Assembly (NCBI RefSeq): GCF_004341105.1
Contig: NZ_SLZK01000005.1
Coordinates: 372,001-436,000 of the forward strand
Reading direction: 5' to 3'
DNA from: Rhizobium sp. BK418
Lineage (GTDB): Bacteria > Pseudomonadota > Alphaproteobacteria > Rhizobiales > Rhizobiaceae
DNA: 64,000 nucleotides
The notes under the pieces are model-generated. The model saw nothing but the letters and a program-made list of their open reading frames with translations. It ran no database searches and had not been told where the DNA came from. Numbering within the stretch: the first letter of the stretch is position 1; each line of letters begins with the position of its first letter. Below are positions 33,713 through 42,783 of the stretch, one piece after another. Position numbers and translations under genes: made by a program.

Positions 33713-33937
33713 ATGCAGACGGCCGATAATGACAACGCAGAAGTTCCGGTGCCCGAGGGTTCCGAGCCGCCACGCAAGATGCTTTCCCCTGCCGCAAGGC
33801 GTGCGCTGGCCGAAGCCGAAGAACGCCGTAAAAATGCCAAGCCTGTGGAACTGCCGCCGGAGATTGGCGGACGGGGCGGGGCGGAACCTTCCCGGTTCGG
33901 CGACTATGAAATCAATGGCCGTGCGATCGATTTCTAA
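33713..33937 (+). CDS. DUF1674 protein (succinate dehydrogenase assembly factor 4 homologue)
   Basis: A 74-residue protein with the DUF1674/SDHAF4 signature at its C terminus: GGRGGAEPSRFGDYEINGRAIDF. SDHAF4 in mitochondria binds flavinylated SdhA and aids complex II assembly, so a similar role is inferred. The first half is charged and disordered (SPAARRALAEAEERRKNAK). GGGAGAG precedes the ATG at 33713. Sdh genes are not in the window. Confidence 0.85.
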   Translation: MQTADNDNAEVPVPEGSEPPRKMLSPAARRALAEAEERRKNAKPVELPPEIGGRGGAEPSRFGDYEINGRAIDF

Positions 33938-33985
33938 GCAAATATTCCTATTGACTTGGGAGCATAATGGGAATTTATTCCTTTT

Positions 33986-34426
33986 ATGTTCAAATTCCCG
34001 ATTTTCCTTTTGTGCCTCTCAGCCGTACCGGCCCTTGCCGCGCGGGACGAGATCGACGGGCCGGTTTCGGCCAGGATTATCCGGATCATCGACGGAGATA
34101 CGCTGCTGGTCGCCGCGACACCCTGGCCACAGCAGACGATGGAGGTCTATGTCCGCATCCGCGGCATCGATGCGCCGGAGATGCATTCGAGCTGCCCGGC
34201 GATCAGAAAAGCTGGCCTGGATGCGCGCTCCGCACTGGAGCAGATGACATCGGGCATCGTGGATATCAAACTGACCGAAATCAGCGGCGACAAATATTTC
34301 GGGCGTATCCTCGCCAACGTCACATTCGCAGACGGACGAAATCCCGCACAGGACCTTCTTACAGGAGGCCTAGTCCGCGCCTACGATGGTGGCCGCAAGC
34401 CACGGATTCCCTGTGCGGAAGAATAG
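33986..34426 (+). CDS. Secreted thermonuclease family protein (SNase-like)
   Basis: A 146-residue protein with a short signal peptide (MFKFPIFLLCLSAVPALAA) and a staphylococcal nuclease (OB-fold) domain. IIRIIDGDTLLV is the calcium-binding DGDT motif and VRIRGIDAPEMH the catalytic Arg block; GDKYFGRILANV follows with D and R, and GLVRAY is the last motif. It probably cleaves DNA or RNA in the periplasm. Its length matches small secreted SNases. The gene is 48 bases past the SDHAF4 homologue and convergent with acs. Confidence 0.88.
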   Translation: MFKFPIFLLCLSAVPALAARDEIDGPVSARIIRIIDGDTLLVAATPWPQQTMEVYVRIRGIDAPEMHSSCPAIRKAGLDARSALEQMTSGIVDIKLTEISGDKYFGRILANVTFADGRNPAQDLLTGGLVRAYDGGRKPRIPCAEE

Positions 34427-34458
34427 GGCCGCCCTGGGTAGTAGAGCGGCCACGAAAC

Positions 34459-36414
34459 TCAGGCCGTAGCCTTGTTCTGCCGATTGGCGATCAAATCGTC
34501 CACGACGGCCGGATCTGCCAACGTCGAGGTGTCGCCGAGCGAACCAAAATCATCCTCGGCAATCTTGCGCAGGATACGGCGCATGATCTTGCCGGAACGG
34601 GTCTTCGGAAGGCCCGGGGCGAACTGGATCTTGTCGGGTGCGGCGATCGGCCCAATTTCGGCACGCACATGCTTGACGAGTTGCTGACGCAGTTCATCCG
34701 TCCCCTCATTGCCCGCCATGAGCGTAACGTAACAATAAATGCCCTGACCCTTGATCGGATGCGGGTAACCCACAACGGCGGCTTCCGAGACGAGATTGTG
34801 CGAAACGAGAGCGGATTCCACTTCCGCCGTACCGAGGCGATGGCCGGATACATTCAGAACGTCGTCGACGCGGCCCGTGATCCAGTAATAGCCGTCCTCG
34901 TCGCGACGGCAGCCATCACCCGTGAAATACTTGCCCTTGTAAGTGGAGAAATAGGTTTGGATGAAGCGCTCGTGGTCGCCATAGACCGTGCGCATTTGGC
35001 CCGGCCAGCTATCGGTGATGCAAAGATTACCGTCGGCGGCACCTTCCAGCACCTTACCCTCATTGTCGACGAGTTGCGGCTTGACGCCGAAGAAGGGCTT
35101 CGTGGCCGAACCGGGCTTGAGATCGGTGGCACCCGGCAACGGCGTGATCATATGACCGCCGGTTTCCGTCTGCCACCAGGTATCGATGACAGGGCAGCGC
35201 TTATCTCCGACAACGTTGTAATACCATTCCCAAGCTTCCGGATTGATCGGCTCGCCGACGGTGCCGAGCAGGCGCAGGCTTTCGCGGGAAGAGCGCGTCA
35301 CGAAATGGTCGCCGGCGCCCATGAGCGAGCGGATGGCCGTCGGTGCCGTGTAGAAGATATTGACCTTGTGCTTGTCGATGATTTCCCAGAAGCGGCCCTG
35401 GTCCGGGAAGTTCGGCACGCCTTCGAACATCAACGTCGTAGCACAGTTCGCGAGCGGCCCGTAGACGATATAGGAATGGCCGGTGACCCAGCCGACGTCG
35501 GCAGTGCACCAGTAAATATCACCGGGGTGATAATCGAAGACATATTCATGCGTCATCGCCACATAGACGAGGTAACCGCCCGTCGTATGCAGGACACCCT
35601 TCGGCTTGCCCGTCGAGCCCGAGGTGTAAAGAATGAAGAGCGGATCTTCGGCCTTCATCTTCACCGGCGGGCATTCAGCCTTCACCGTGGCGATTTCCTG
35701 ATGGTACCAGAGGTCACGGCCTGGCGCCCAACCCGTCTTGCCGCCGGTGCGGCGCACGACAAGAACCTTGTTGACCGTCACATGCTGACGGGCGGCAATA
35801 TGGATGGCCGTATCCGTATTGTCTTTCAGCGGCACCGGCTTTCCGCCCCGGATACCTTCGTCGCAGGTGATGACGAACGTGGATTCACAGTCAACGATAC
35901 GGCCGGCCAGCGCTTCCGGCGAGAAGCCGCCGAAGACGACCGAATGCACCGCACCGATACGCGCGCAAGCAAGCATCGCATAGGCCGCTTCCGGAATCAT
36001 CGGCATGTAGATGGTGACCCGATCACCCTTCTTGACACCATGCTTCTTCAAGACGTTCGCCATGCGGCAGACATGCTCGTAGAGCTCGTTATAGGTGATC
36101 TTCTTGTCGATATAGGGATTGTCACCTTCGAAGATGATGGCGGTCTGGTTGCCGTTCGTCTTCAGGTGACGGTCGATGCAATTGTAGGAAACATTGGTCT
36201 GGCCGTCTTCGAACCACTTGATCGAGACTTTTCCGGTGAAGGATGTATTCTTGACCTTGGTATAAGGCTTGAACCAGTCGATCCGCTTGCCGTGTTTGCC
36301 CCAGAACTTGTCGGGGTTTTCAATGCTTTCCTCGTACCATTGCTCGTACTTCGCCTGATCGATCAGCGCACGGGTCTTCACCGGTTTGGAAACCGGATAG
36401 ATCTTCTCCGACAT
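34459..36414 (-). CDS. acs: Acetyl-CoA synthetase
   Basis: A 651-residue AMP-forming ligase that activates acetate to acetyl-CoA. Motifs are FILYTSGSTGKPKGVLHTTGGY (P-loop), the adenine/acetate pocket VGEPINPEAW, DTWWQTETGGHMITPLPG, FTGDGCRRDEDGYYWITGRVDDVLNVSGHRLGT (hinge), and the regulatory lysine motif PKTRSGKIMRR, acetylated in many bacteria. The start at 36414 (MSEKIYPV) has GAGGAG close upstream. It is monocistronic and convergent with the nuclease gene. The strand opposite carries a very long non-coding open frame. Confidence 0.97.
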   Translation of the reverse strand: MSEKIYPVSKPVKTRALIDQAKYEQWYEESIENPDKFWGKHGKRIDWFKPYTKVKNTSFTGKVSIKWFEDGQTNVSYNCIDRHLKTNGNQTAIIFEGDNPYIDKKITYNELYEHVCRMANVLKKHGVKKGDRVTIYMPMIPEAAYAMLACARIGAVHSVVFGGFSPEALAGRIVDCESTFVITCDEGIRGGKPVPLKDNTDTAIHIAARQHVTVNKVLVVRRTGGKTGWAPGRDLWYHQEIATVKAECPPVKMKAEDPLFILYTSGSTGKPKGVLHTTGGYLVYVAMTHEYVFDYHPGDIYWCTADVGWVTGHSYIVYGPLANCATTLMFEGVPNFPDQGRFWEIIDKHKVNIFYTAPTAIRSLMGAGDHFVTRSSRESLRLLGTVGEPINPEAWEWYYNVVGDKRCPVIDTWWQTETGGHMITPLPGATDLKPGSATKPFFGVKPQLVDNEGKVLEGAADGNLCITDSWPGQMRTVYGDHERFIQTYFSTYKGKYFTGDGCRRDEDGYYWITGRVDDVLNVSGHRLGTAEVESALVSHNLVSEAAVVGYPHPIKGQGIYCYVTLMAGNEGTDELRQQLVKHVRAEIGPIAAPDKIQFAPGLPKTRSGKIMRRILRKIAEDDFGSLGDTSTLADPAVVDDLIANRQNKATA

Positions 36415-36648
36415 GGAACTCCTCCTCACAAGGCTATGCAACGGCCGACGGTTTCGACGCAGCGGCCGGGACTCGAATTGCGCAATTCATATCAGGTAGT
36501 CTGATGACGGCAATTAGACAAAGGTCATTTCATTTCTGAAGAATTGCAATTCTGCGACAGTGCGATTATATAGCGCCATATTTCCCGGACATTGTGGTGA
36601 CAATCCACGGACCGCGACACCGGCGCGGACGACAGAAGGACTATATCC

Positions 36649-37350
36649 ATGGCTCAACAACTGCTCATGCCGAAGGCGACTGCCATCTGGCTCGTCGACA
36701 ATACAGCCCTGTCTTTCGACCAGATCGCTCAGTTCTGCAAACTGCATCCGCTCGAAGTCAAGGCGATTGCCGATGGTGAAGCCGCGCAAGGCATCAAGGG
36801 CCTGGACCCGATCGCAACCGGCCAGCTTTCCCGCGACGAAATCGCTCGTGCCGAGGGCAACCCGAACTACAAGCTGAAGCTTTCGGAGCCGAAGGTCCGC
36901 GTGCCGGAATCCAAGCGCCGCGGCCCGCGCTATACACCGGTTTCCAAGCGCCAGGACCGCCCGAACGCCATTCTCTGGCTGGTTCGCAACCATCCGGAAC
37001 TGAAGGATGCCCAGATCTCGCGTCTCGTCGGCACCACCAAATCGACGATCGAGCAGATCCGCGAGCGCACCCACTGGAATTCCGCAAACCTCGCACCGAT
37101 GGACCCAGTCACGCTCGGCCTCTGCAGCCAGATCGATCTCGACCTGGAAGTGGAAAAGGCTTCCAAGGGCCGACCGCTCCCGACCGCTGCCGAACTCGGC
37201 GCGACGCTGCAGTCCGCTCAGGAAACCGAGCGCCTGACGCCGAGTTACGAGCGTGAGGAAGAAAAGGAAATCGATGCCGATGCCGTCTTCCGGAAGCTGA
37301 GCTCGCTGCGCTCGACCTCCAAAGACGAGGATGAAGACGATAAGTTTTAA
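36649..37350 (+). CDS. trcR: Cell-cycle transcriptional regulator, TrcR/DUF1013 family
   Basis: A 233-residue alphaproteobacterial protein of the DUF1013 family. The N terminus (MPKATAIWLVDNTALSFDQIAQFCKLHPLEVKAIADGE) and the central helix-turn-helix-like part (DAQISRLVGTTKSTIEQIRERTHWN) are the conserved blocks. The middle is basic (PESKRRGPRYTPVSKRQDRPN) and the tail acidic (STSKDEDEDDKF). The family is annotated as TrcR cell-cycle regulator in Caulobacter relatives; the function here is by homology. A very strong terminator follows. It is monocistronic, and its origin-proximal place may be meaningful. Confidence 0.88.
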   Translation: MAQQLLMPKATAIWLVDNTALSFDQIAQFCKLHPLEVKAIADGEAAQGIKGLDPIATGQLSRDEIARAEGNPNYKLKLSEPKVRVPESKRRGPRYTPVSKRQDRPNAILWLVRNHPELKDAQISRLVGTTKSTIEQIRERTHWNSANLAPMDPVTLGLCSQIDLDLEVEKASKGRPLPTAAELGATLQSAQETERLTPSYEREEEKEIDADAVFRKLSSLRSTSKDEDEDDKF

Positions 37351-37371
37351 GATCGTCAGATCCTGAAAAAT

Positions 37372-37396
37372 AACCCCGCCAATGGCGGGGTTTTTT
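37372..37396 (+). terminator. Terminator of trcR
   Basis: AACCCCGCC-AAT-GGCGGGGTT, a perfect 9-bp stem, followed by TTTT. The flagellin gene converges from the right (stop at 37419). Confidence 0.95.
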
Positions 37397-37418
37397 GTTG
37401 GAGTTCTCCCGCCTGCCT

Positions 37419-38354
37419 TTAGCTGCGGAAGAGCGAGAGAATATTTTGGGCAGAGGAATTCGCGATCGAGAGAGACTGGATCGCAAGCTGCTGTTGCGTC
37501 TGCAGCGCGGAAAGCTTGGAGGATTCTTCTTCCATATCTGCGTCGACAAGGCGGCCGATACCGGAGTCGATAGAATCACCCAGTGCGCTGACGAAGGTTT
37601 CCTGCAACTGAATTCTGGTCGAAATCGAGCCGAGCTGCGAGCCTGCATTCGTCATGGCCTGGAGCACGAGTTCTACGCCTGAGAGCGCTCCATCGAGCTG
37701 GCCTTGCGTGAAGCTGGTGATATCGAGCGCGTAGATCGATGGCATGACAATAACCGTGCCGCCATAGGTCCCGTTGAACGCAGTGCCGATGATGCCGCTC
37801 GTCGTCTGGATCGTGCCATTGCTGTTCATCCCAAACAGGACATTGCCAAGCGTGCCGTCATTCAGCACATAGTCCGTCATCTTGACGGAAACTGCATTCG
37901 AACCGTCGCGAACGAAGGAGGAGACGACGCTCTTCGTGCCCGAAGCGCCAGCAACCCAGTTTTCGCCGGAGAAAGATGCCGACTGGGCAATGCTCACGAG
38001 CTGCTCTTGCAGCTGATCGATTTCTTCCTGAACTTTGGTCTTGTCGACACCCTTTTCCGTGGCCGCGACGATCTTTGCCTTGATTTCCGTGACGACGTCG
38101 ATGGCGTTGTCCATGGCGGTATAGGCAGTGTCGACCTTGGCAGCACCGAGGCCGAGAGCGTCAGAAACAGCCGAGAGAGCCTTGTTGTCCGAACGCATGG
38201 TCGTTGCGATCGACCAATAGGCAGCGTTATCAGCAGCCTTGTCGATGCGATAGCCGGAGGAAACGCGGCCCTGAGTGTCCTTGAGGCTGTCGTTTACGCC
38301 GCGCAGGGTCTGCAGCGCTGCCATAGCAGCGTTGTTGGTAAGGATGCTTGTCAT
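37419..38354 (-). CDS. Flagellin
   Basis: A 311-residue flagellin with both conserved polymerisation ends. The N terminus is MTSILTNNAAMAALQTLRGVNDSLKDTQGRVSSGYRI (D0/D1). The C terminus is RIQLQETFVSALGDSIDSGIGRLVDADMEEESSKLSALQTQQQLAIQSLSIANSSAQNILSLFR. The variable middle (about 150-210) is short, as in rhizobial flagellins. No other flagellar gene is nearby, so this is an isolated filament gene outside the main locus; rhizobia often carry such extras. A 418-bp AT-rich upstream gap may hold its promoter. Confidence 0.95.
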   Translation of the reverse strand: MTSILTNNAAMAALQTLRGVNDSLKDTQGRVSSGYRIDKAADNAAYWSIATTMRSDNKALSAVSDALGLGAAKVDTAYTAMDNAIDVVTEIKAKIVAATEKGVDKTKVQEEIDQLQEQLVSIAQSASFSGENWVAGASGTKSVVSSFVRDGSNAVSVKMTDYVLNDGTLGNVLFGMNSNGTIQTTSGIIGTAFNGTYGGTVIVMPSIYALDITSFTQGQLDGALSGVELVLQAMTNAGSQLGSISTRIQLQETFVSALGDSIDSGIGRLVDADMEEESSKLSALQTQQQLAIQSLSIANSSAQNILSLFRS

Positions 38355-38772
38355 GTTCCGTTTTCCGCGATCGAAGTGAAAGGGGTCATCCGGACAAGTC
38401 CGGTAACGGCGACGCTTCATGCAAAACCCGAGAGAGCTGGGTCATTGCCGTTAACGAATGGTTGCACCCAACATAGTTAATAATTCCTCAATTAGGCTTG
38501 CGGAAAATTTAATTTAAGCTCTCGTTAGGGCTTGCGGCAGCAATCGATCGGCTTTGGAAAAGCGCGAGGGATCATCAAAAATTTTTCAATGATTAAAAAA
38601 GCTTAGAATATCACCACGAGGATTGCTCGGTTTGGCGTTAACCAGAGAAATCGCCTCCTTAAACTTTTCTTCGTATTAATGAATATTATCGCTTTCCAAA
38701 CAACGGCAGCTGGATACCCACTTGAATCATGAAGGCTCCTTCTGATTCGCAGAGTGCCTCTTCCGCTATTCG
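38355..38772. other. 418-bp AT-rich intergenic region
   Basis: No credible gene is visible. The sequence is AT-richer than its surroundings, with runs such as AATTTAATTTAAGC and AAAAATTTTTCAATGATTAAAAAAGC. It must hold the flagellin promoter. The TTAACC-containing stretches (GTTAACGAATGG, GTTAACCAGAG) resemble CtrA half sites but do not form a clear TTAA-N7-TTAA pair. Confidence 0.6.
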
Positions 38773-39432
38773 TTAACGTGCGCCGAAAATCGCCGAACCA
38801 ACGCGTACGCTGGTGGCGCCGAACGCAATGGCAGTTTCATAATCGCCGGACATGCCCATCGAAAGCTTTTTGACGCCGCATTTTTCGGCAAGCTTGGCGA
38901 GCAGGGCAAAGTGCGGACCGGGATTTTCTTCCGCCGGCGGGATACACATGAGCCCCTCGATGGCAAGGCCGAGCTCATCGCGGCAGAAATTTACGAAAGC
39001 CGCTGCGTCGTCCGGCGCTATGCCGGCCTTCTGTGGCTCGAGCCCAGTGTTGACCTGCACATAGAGACGCAGCGCCTTGTCCTGCCGCTTCATTTCCTCA
39101 GCTATGACGCGGGCAATCTTTTCACGGTCGACGGTTTCGATGACGTCGAAGAGCGCAACTGCTTCGGCAGCCTTATTGGATTGCAGCGGACCGATGAGGT
39201 GTAGCTCGATACCAGGTATTTCTTTTTTCAGGTCCGGCCATTTTCCCTGGCTTTCCTGAACGCGGTTTTCTCCGAAGACGCGCTGGCCCGCCTCGATTGC
39301 CAGGCGAATGGTATCGGCCTCAAACGTCTTTGAGACAGCCACGAGCTCGACGGAGCGTGCAGCGCGACCGGCATCCCGCTCTGCTGCGGCGATCTTGGAC
39401 CGCACTTCGTTCAATCGCTCTTGAAGTTCCAT
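38773..39432 (-). CDS. YggS-family PLP-binding protein
   Basis: A 219-residue TIM-barrel protein that binds PLP and takes part in vitamin B6 and amino-acid homeostasis. The PLP lysine is in ELVAVSKTF; other blocks are FGENRVQESQGKWP, LHLIGPLQSNKA, VQVNTGLEPQKAG and KLSMGMSGDYETAIAFGATSVRVGSAIFG. It has no known catalytic activity. It lies upstream of and divergent from leuS, separated by 197 bases. Confidence 0.94.
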   Translation of the reverse strand: MELQERLNEVRSKIAAAERDAGRAARSVELVAVSKTFEADTIRLAIEAGQRVFGENRVQESQGKWPDLKKEIPGIELHLIGPLQSNKAAEAVALFDVIETVDREKIARVIAEEMKRQDKALRLYVQVNTGLEPQKAGIAPDDAAAFVNFCRDELGLAIEGLMCIPPAEENPGPHFALLAKLAEKCGVKKLSMGMSGDYETAIAFGATSVRVGSAIFGAR

Positions 39433-39629
39433 CGCTCTGCCCCGACATCACGCATAATTCCACTGCCAATGCACTAATCACCCGCAGTGGCCTTGCCAAG
39501 ACTTGTCTCCACGAAATCGCTCCACAGCCGAGATCGAACACCTGAAGCGCCCGCAAAACTTGACGCTTGGTTGGTTTCATGGTGAAGGTCTCGACCAACC
39601 TCCCCTGATTTTCCGGAAATTCTGATACT

Positions 39630-42260
39630 ATGGCTACCGAACGTTACAATCCGCGCGATGCTGAGCCCCGCTGGCAGCAAAAATGGAACGAGGAAAAGGT
39701 CTTCGAGACCGACAACTCCGATCCGCGCGAGAAATATTACGTCCTCGAGATGTTCCCGTATCCGTCGGGCCGTATCCACATGGGCCATGTTCGCAACTAT
39801 GCGATGGGCGACGTGGTGGCGCGCTACAAACGCGCCCGCGGCTACAACGTCCTCCATCCGATGGGCTGGGACGCCTTCGGCATGCCGGCAGAAAATGCGG
39901 CGATGGAGCGCGGCGTACACCCCGCCTCGTGGACTTATCAGAACATCAGCTCGATGAAGGCGCAGCTGAAGGCCATGGGCCTGTCGCTGGACTGGTCGCG
40001 CGAATTCGCCACCTGCGATGTTGAATACTATCAGCAGCAACAGCATCTCTTCCTGGATTTCCTGGAAAAGGGCCTCGTCTATCGCAAGCAGTCCAAGGTT
40101 AATTGGGACCCGGTCGACAATACCGTCCTCGCCAACGAACAGGTCATCGACGGCCGCGGCTGGCGCTCTGGCGCGCTGGTAGAACAACGCGAGCTGACGC
40201 AATGGTTCTTCAAGATCACCGATTTCAGCCAGGATCTGCTGGATGCGCTCGACACGCTCGACCAGTGGCCGGAAAAAGTGCGCCTGATGCAGAAGAACTG
40301 GATCGGCCGCTCCGAAGGTCTGACGATCCGCTGGGAAATCGTTCCGGAAACTGCGCCTGCCGGCGAAACCGAGGTGACGGTCTACACAACGCGCCCCGAT
40401 ACGCTGTTCGGCGCTTCCTTCCTGGCGATCGCTGCCGATCATCCGCTTGCCAAGGAGATGGCGGGCAAAAATGCTGATATCGAGGCTTTTTGCGAGGAAT
40501 GCCGCCGCGCTGGCACCTCTCTTGCCGCGCTCGAGACGGCCGAGAAGAGGGGTATGGATACCGGCATTCGCGTGAAGCACCCGCTCGACCCATCCTGGGA
40601 GCTGCCGGTCTACGTCGCCAACTTCGTTCTGATGGATTATGGCACAGGCGCCATCTTCGGCTGCCCCTCCGGCGACCAACGAGACCTGGATTTCGCACGC
40701 AAATATGGTCTGCCGGTCGTACCGGTCGTCATGCCGAAAGACGGCGATGCCGCAACCTTCACCGTCGGCGAAGTCGCATACGACGGCGAGGGCCTGATGA
40801 TCAACTCGCGCTTCCTTGATGGCAAGACGACAGACGAAGCTTTCCAGATCGTCGCCGACAAGCTGTCTTCCACCCTGCTCGGCAATGCACCGCAGGGCGA
40901 GCGCAAGGTCAACTTCCGTCTGCGCGACTGGGGCATTTCCCGCCAGCGTTACTGGGGTTGTCCGATCCCGGTCATCCATTGCGAGGATTGCGGCGTCGTG
41001 CCGGTTCAGAAGAAGGACCTGCCGGTAAAGCTGCCGCAAGACGTGACCTTCGACCAGCCCGGCAACCCGCTGGACCGTCACCCGACCTGGCGTCACGTCG
41101 CCTGCCCGCAATGCGGCAAGGATGCGCGCCGTGAAACGGATACGATGGATACCTTCGTCGATTCGAGCTGGTACTTCACCCGCTTCACGGCACCCTGGGA
41201 GAAGCAGCCGACCGACCCGGCTGCCGCCAATCGGTGGCTGCCGGTCGACCAGTACATTGGCGGTATCGAGCACGCGATCCTGCATCTGCTCTACTCGCGC
41301 TTCTTCACCCGCGCGATGCGTGAAACCGGACATGTAGATGTCAAGGAGCCTTTCAAGGGCCTCTTCACTCAAGGCATGGTGGTCCACGAAACCTATAGCC
41401 GTGGTGCCGGCATGCACCGCGAATGGGTTTCGCCCGCCGACATCCGCATCGAGGAGATCGACGGAAAGCGCAGCGCCTATCTGCTGGAAGGTGGCGAGGA
41501 AATCACCATCGGCTCGATCGAAAAGATGTCGAAGTCGAAGAAAAATGTCGTGGATCCCGATGATATCATTGCATCCTACGGCGCCGACACTGCCCGCTTC
41601 TTCGTCCTGTCGGATTCTCCACCAGAGCGCGACGTGATCTGGTCGGAAGCCGGTGTTGAAGGTGCTCATCGCTTCACACAGCGTCTGTGGCGCCTGATTT
41701 CCGAAGCAGCCGAAGTACTCTCTGCCGTGGAACCGAAGCCGGCGAAAGAAGGCGAGGCGCTGGCAATTTCTCAGCTCGCCCACAAGACGCTGAAGGCGGT
41801 CCAGAACGACTATGACCGGCTCTGGTTCAACAAGGCTGTCGCGCGTATCTACGAACTCGTCAACGCCTTGGCGGGCCCACTGACGAAGATTGCAGCCGGC
41901 GAGGGTGATGCAGCCTATCGGGCTGCGATCCGCGACGCGGCCGAGATCCTGATTCAGATCGTCGCACCAATGACCCCGCATTTGGCGGAAGAATGCTGGA
42001 TGACGCTCGGCAACAAAGATCTGATCGCCAATACGGCCTGGCCGCACTATGACGAAGCCCTCGTCGTGGAGAACGACGTGATCCTTCCTGTGCAGATCAA
42101 CGGCAAGAAGCGCGCCGAATTGACAATTTCTCGCGACGCAGATCAGAATGCCGTCACCGGAGCCGTGCTGGAATTGGACGCGGTGAAGAATGTCTTAAAC
42201 GGTCAGGCACCGAAAAAAATCATCGTGGTTCCACAAAGGATTGTAAACATTGTCGTCTGA
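39630..42260 (+). CDS. leuS: Leucyl-tRNA synthetase
   Basis: An 876-residue class Ia synthetase. The HIGH motif appears as HMGH (50-53) in YPSGRIHMGHVRNY. The CP1 editing domain lies in the middle (TTRPDTLFGASF, GTGAIFGCPSGDQRD with the editing Asp), and KMSKS is in EKMSKSKKNVVDP. The anticodon-binding region and C-terminal domain follow (IAPMTPHLAEECW; here IVAPMTPHLAEECW). Length fits the bacterial enzyme. The lptE gene starts within its last codons, and holA follows, a common leuS-lptE-holA order. Confidence 0.98.
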   Translation: MATERYNPRDAEPRWQQKWNEEKVFETDNSDPREKYYVLEMFPYPSGRIHMGHVRNYAMGDVVARYKRARGYNVLHPMGWDAFGMPAENAAMERGVHPASWTYQNISSMKAQLKAMGLSLDWSREFATCDVEYYQQQQHLFLDFLEKGLVYRKQSKVNWDPVDNTVLANEQVIDGRGWRSGALVEQRELTQWFFKITDFSQDLLDALDTLDQWPEKVRLMQKNWIGRSEGLTIRWEIVPETAPAGETEVTVYTTRPDTLFGASFLAIAADHPLAKEMAGKNADIEAFCEECRRAGTSLAALETAEKRGMDTGIRVKHPLDPSWELPVYVANFVLMDYGTGAIFGCPSGDQRDLDFARKYGLPVVPVVMPKDGDAATFTVGEVAYDGEGLMINSRFLDGKTTDEAFQIVADKLSSTLLGNAPQGERKVNFRLRDWGISRQRYWGCPIPVIHCEDCGVVPVQKKDLPVKLPQDVTFDQPGNPLDRHPTWRHVACPQCGKDARRETDTMDTFVDSSWYFTRFTAPWEKQPTDPAAANRWLPVDQYIGGIEHAILHLLYSRFFTRAMRETGHVDVKEPFKGLFTQGMVVHETYSRGAGMHREWVSPADIRIEEIDGKRSAYLLEGGEEITIGSIEKMSKSKKNVVDPDDIIASYGADTARFFVLSDSPPERDVIWSEAGVEGAHRFTQRLWRLISEAAEVLSAVEPKPAKEGEALAISQLAHKTLKAVQNDYDRLWFNKAVARIYELVNALAGPLTKIAAGEGDAAYRAAIRDAAEILIQIVAPMTPHLAEECWMTLGNKDLIANTAWPHYDEALVVENDVILPVQINGKKRAELTISRDADQNAVTGAVLELDAVKNVLNGQAPKKIIVVPQRIVNIVV

Positions 42261-42771
42261 TTTCGCCCGCAAGCTTGCGCGCCGCGCCGGCATCGTAACG
42301 ATTCTCGTCTCCACGGCATTCCTTTCCGCTTGTCAGGTTCGGCCGCTCTATTCCGAAAGCACGGGCGTTACAGCGAAGCTTGGCTCTGTCGGCTTTTCCG
42401 AAGCAAGTACGCGTGTCGGGCAAGAAGTTCGCAACCATCTGATCTTCCTGGCCTCCCGCGGTGCCGGTGAACCTGAGAAGCCCGATTATATGGTTGATAT
42501 GCAGGTTTCGTCCTATGTTGCCGACACCTTGCTCGTTCAGTCCTCGGATACGTCCCGTGCAGGACGTGCCACGGTGACAGTCAGCTATACGTTGCGGACG
42601 ACGAAGGACAATCGGATCATCAAGGCAGGCAGCCGTTCTGCAACGTCTCTGCTTGACTTTCCGAGCCAGGAATTCGCTAAGCAGAGAGCAATTCTCGATG
42701 CCGAAAATCGCGCCGCCAATCAGGCGGCCGAGTTCGTAGGAGCGGATCTGGCCGCCGCGCTCAGCCGCTAA
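42250..42771 (+). CDS. lptE: LPS assembly lipoprotein LptE
   Basis: A 173-residue lipoprotein that plugs the LptD barrel and helps LPS insertion. The N terminus (RRAGIVTILVSTAFLSACQV) is a signal peptide with lipobox LSAC, lipidated Cys at 28. The RPLYSES motif right after it is typical of alphaproteobacterial LptE. It begins with TTG at 42250 with AAAGGA upstream and overlaps leuS by 11 bases. holA follows after 12 bases. Confidence 0.9.
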   Translation: MSSDFARKLARRAGIVTILVSTAFLSACQVRPLYSESTGVTAKLGSVGFSEASTRVGQEVRNHLIFLASRGAGEPEKPDYMVDMQVSSYVADTLLVQSSDTSRAGRATVTVSYTLRTTKDNRIIKAGSRSATSLLDFPSQEFAKQRAILDAENRAANQAAEFVGADLAAALSR

Positions 42772-42783
42772 GGGAGCGGCGGC

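Noticed and set aside
34427..34451. GGCCGC ... GCGGCC as a terminator between the nuclease gene and acs
   Set aside because: The arms are only 6 bp with a 13-base loop and lack a T-run.
33967..36504. 845-residue open frame on the plus strand opposite acs
   Set aside because: Its sequence is the antisense reading of acs, a well-supported gene, and shows no family pattern. Long shadows are common opposite high-GC coding DNA.
38421..38700. CtrA sites or a small RNA in the flagellin upstream gap
   Set aside because: No TTAA-N7-TTAA pair and no stem-loop with a T-run could be placed.
39474..42047. 857-residue open frame on the minus strand opposite leuS
   Set aside because: It lies antisense to leuS, has no recognisable domain and no ribosome site.
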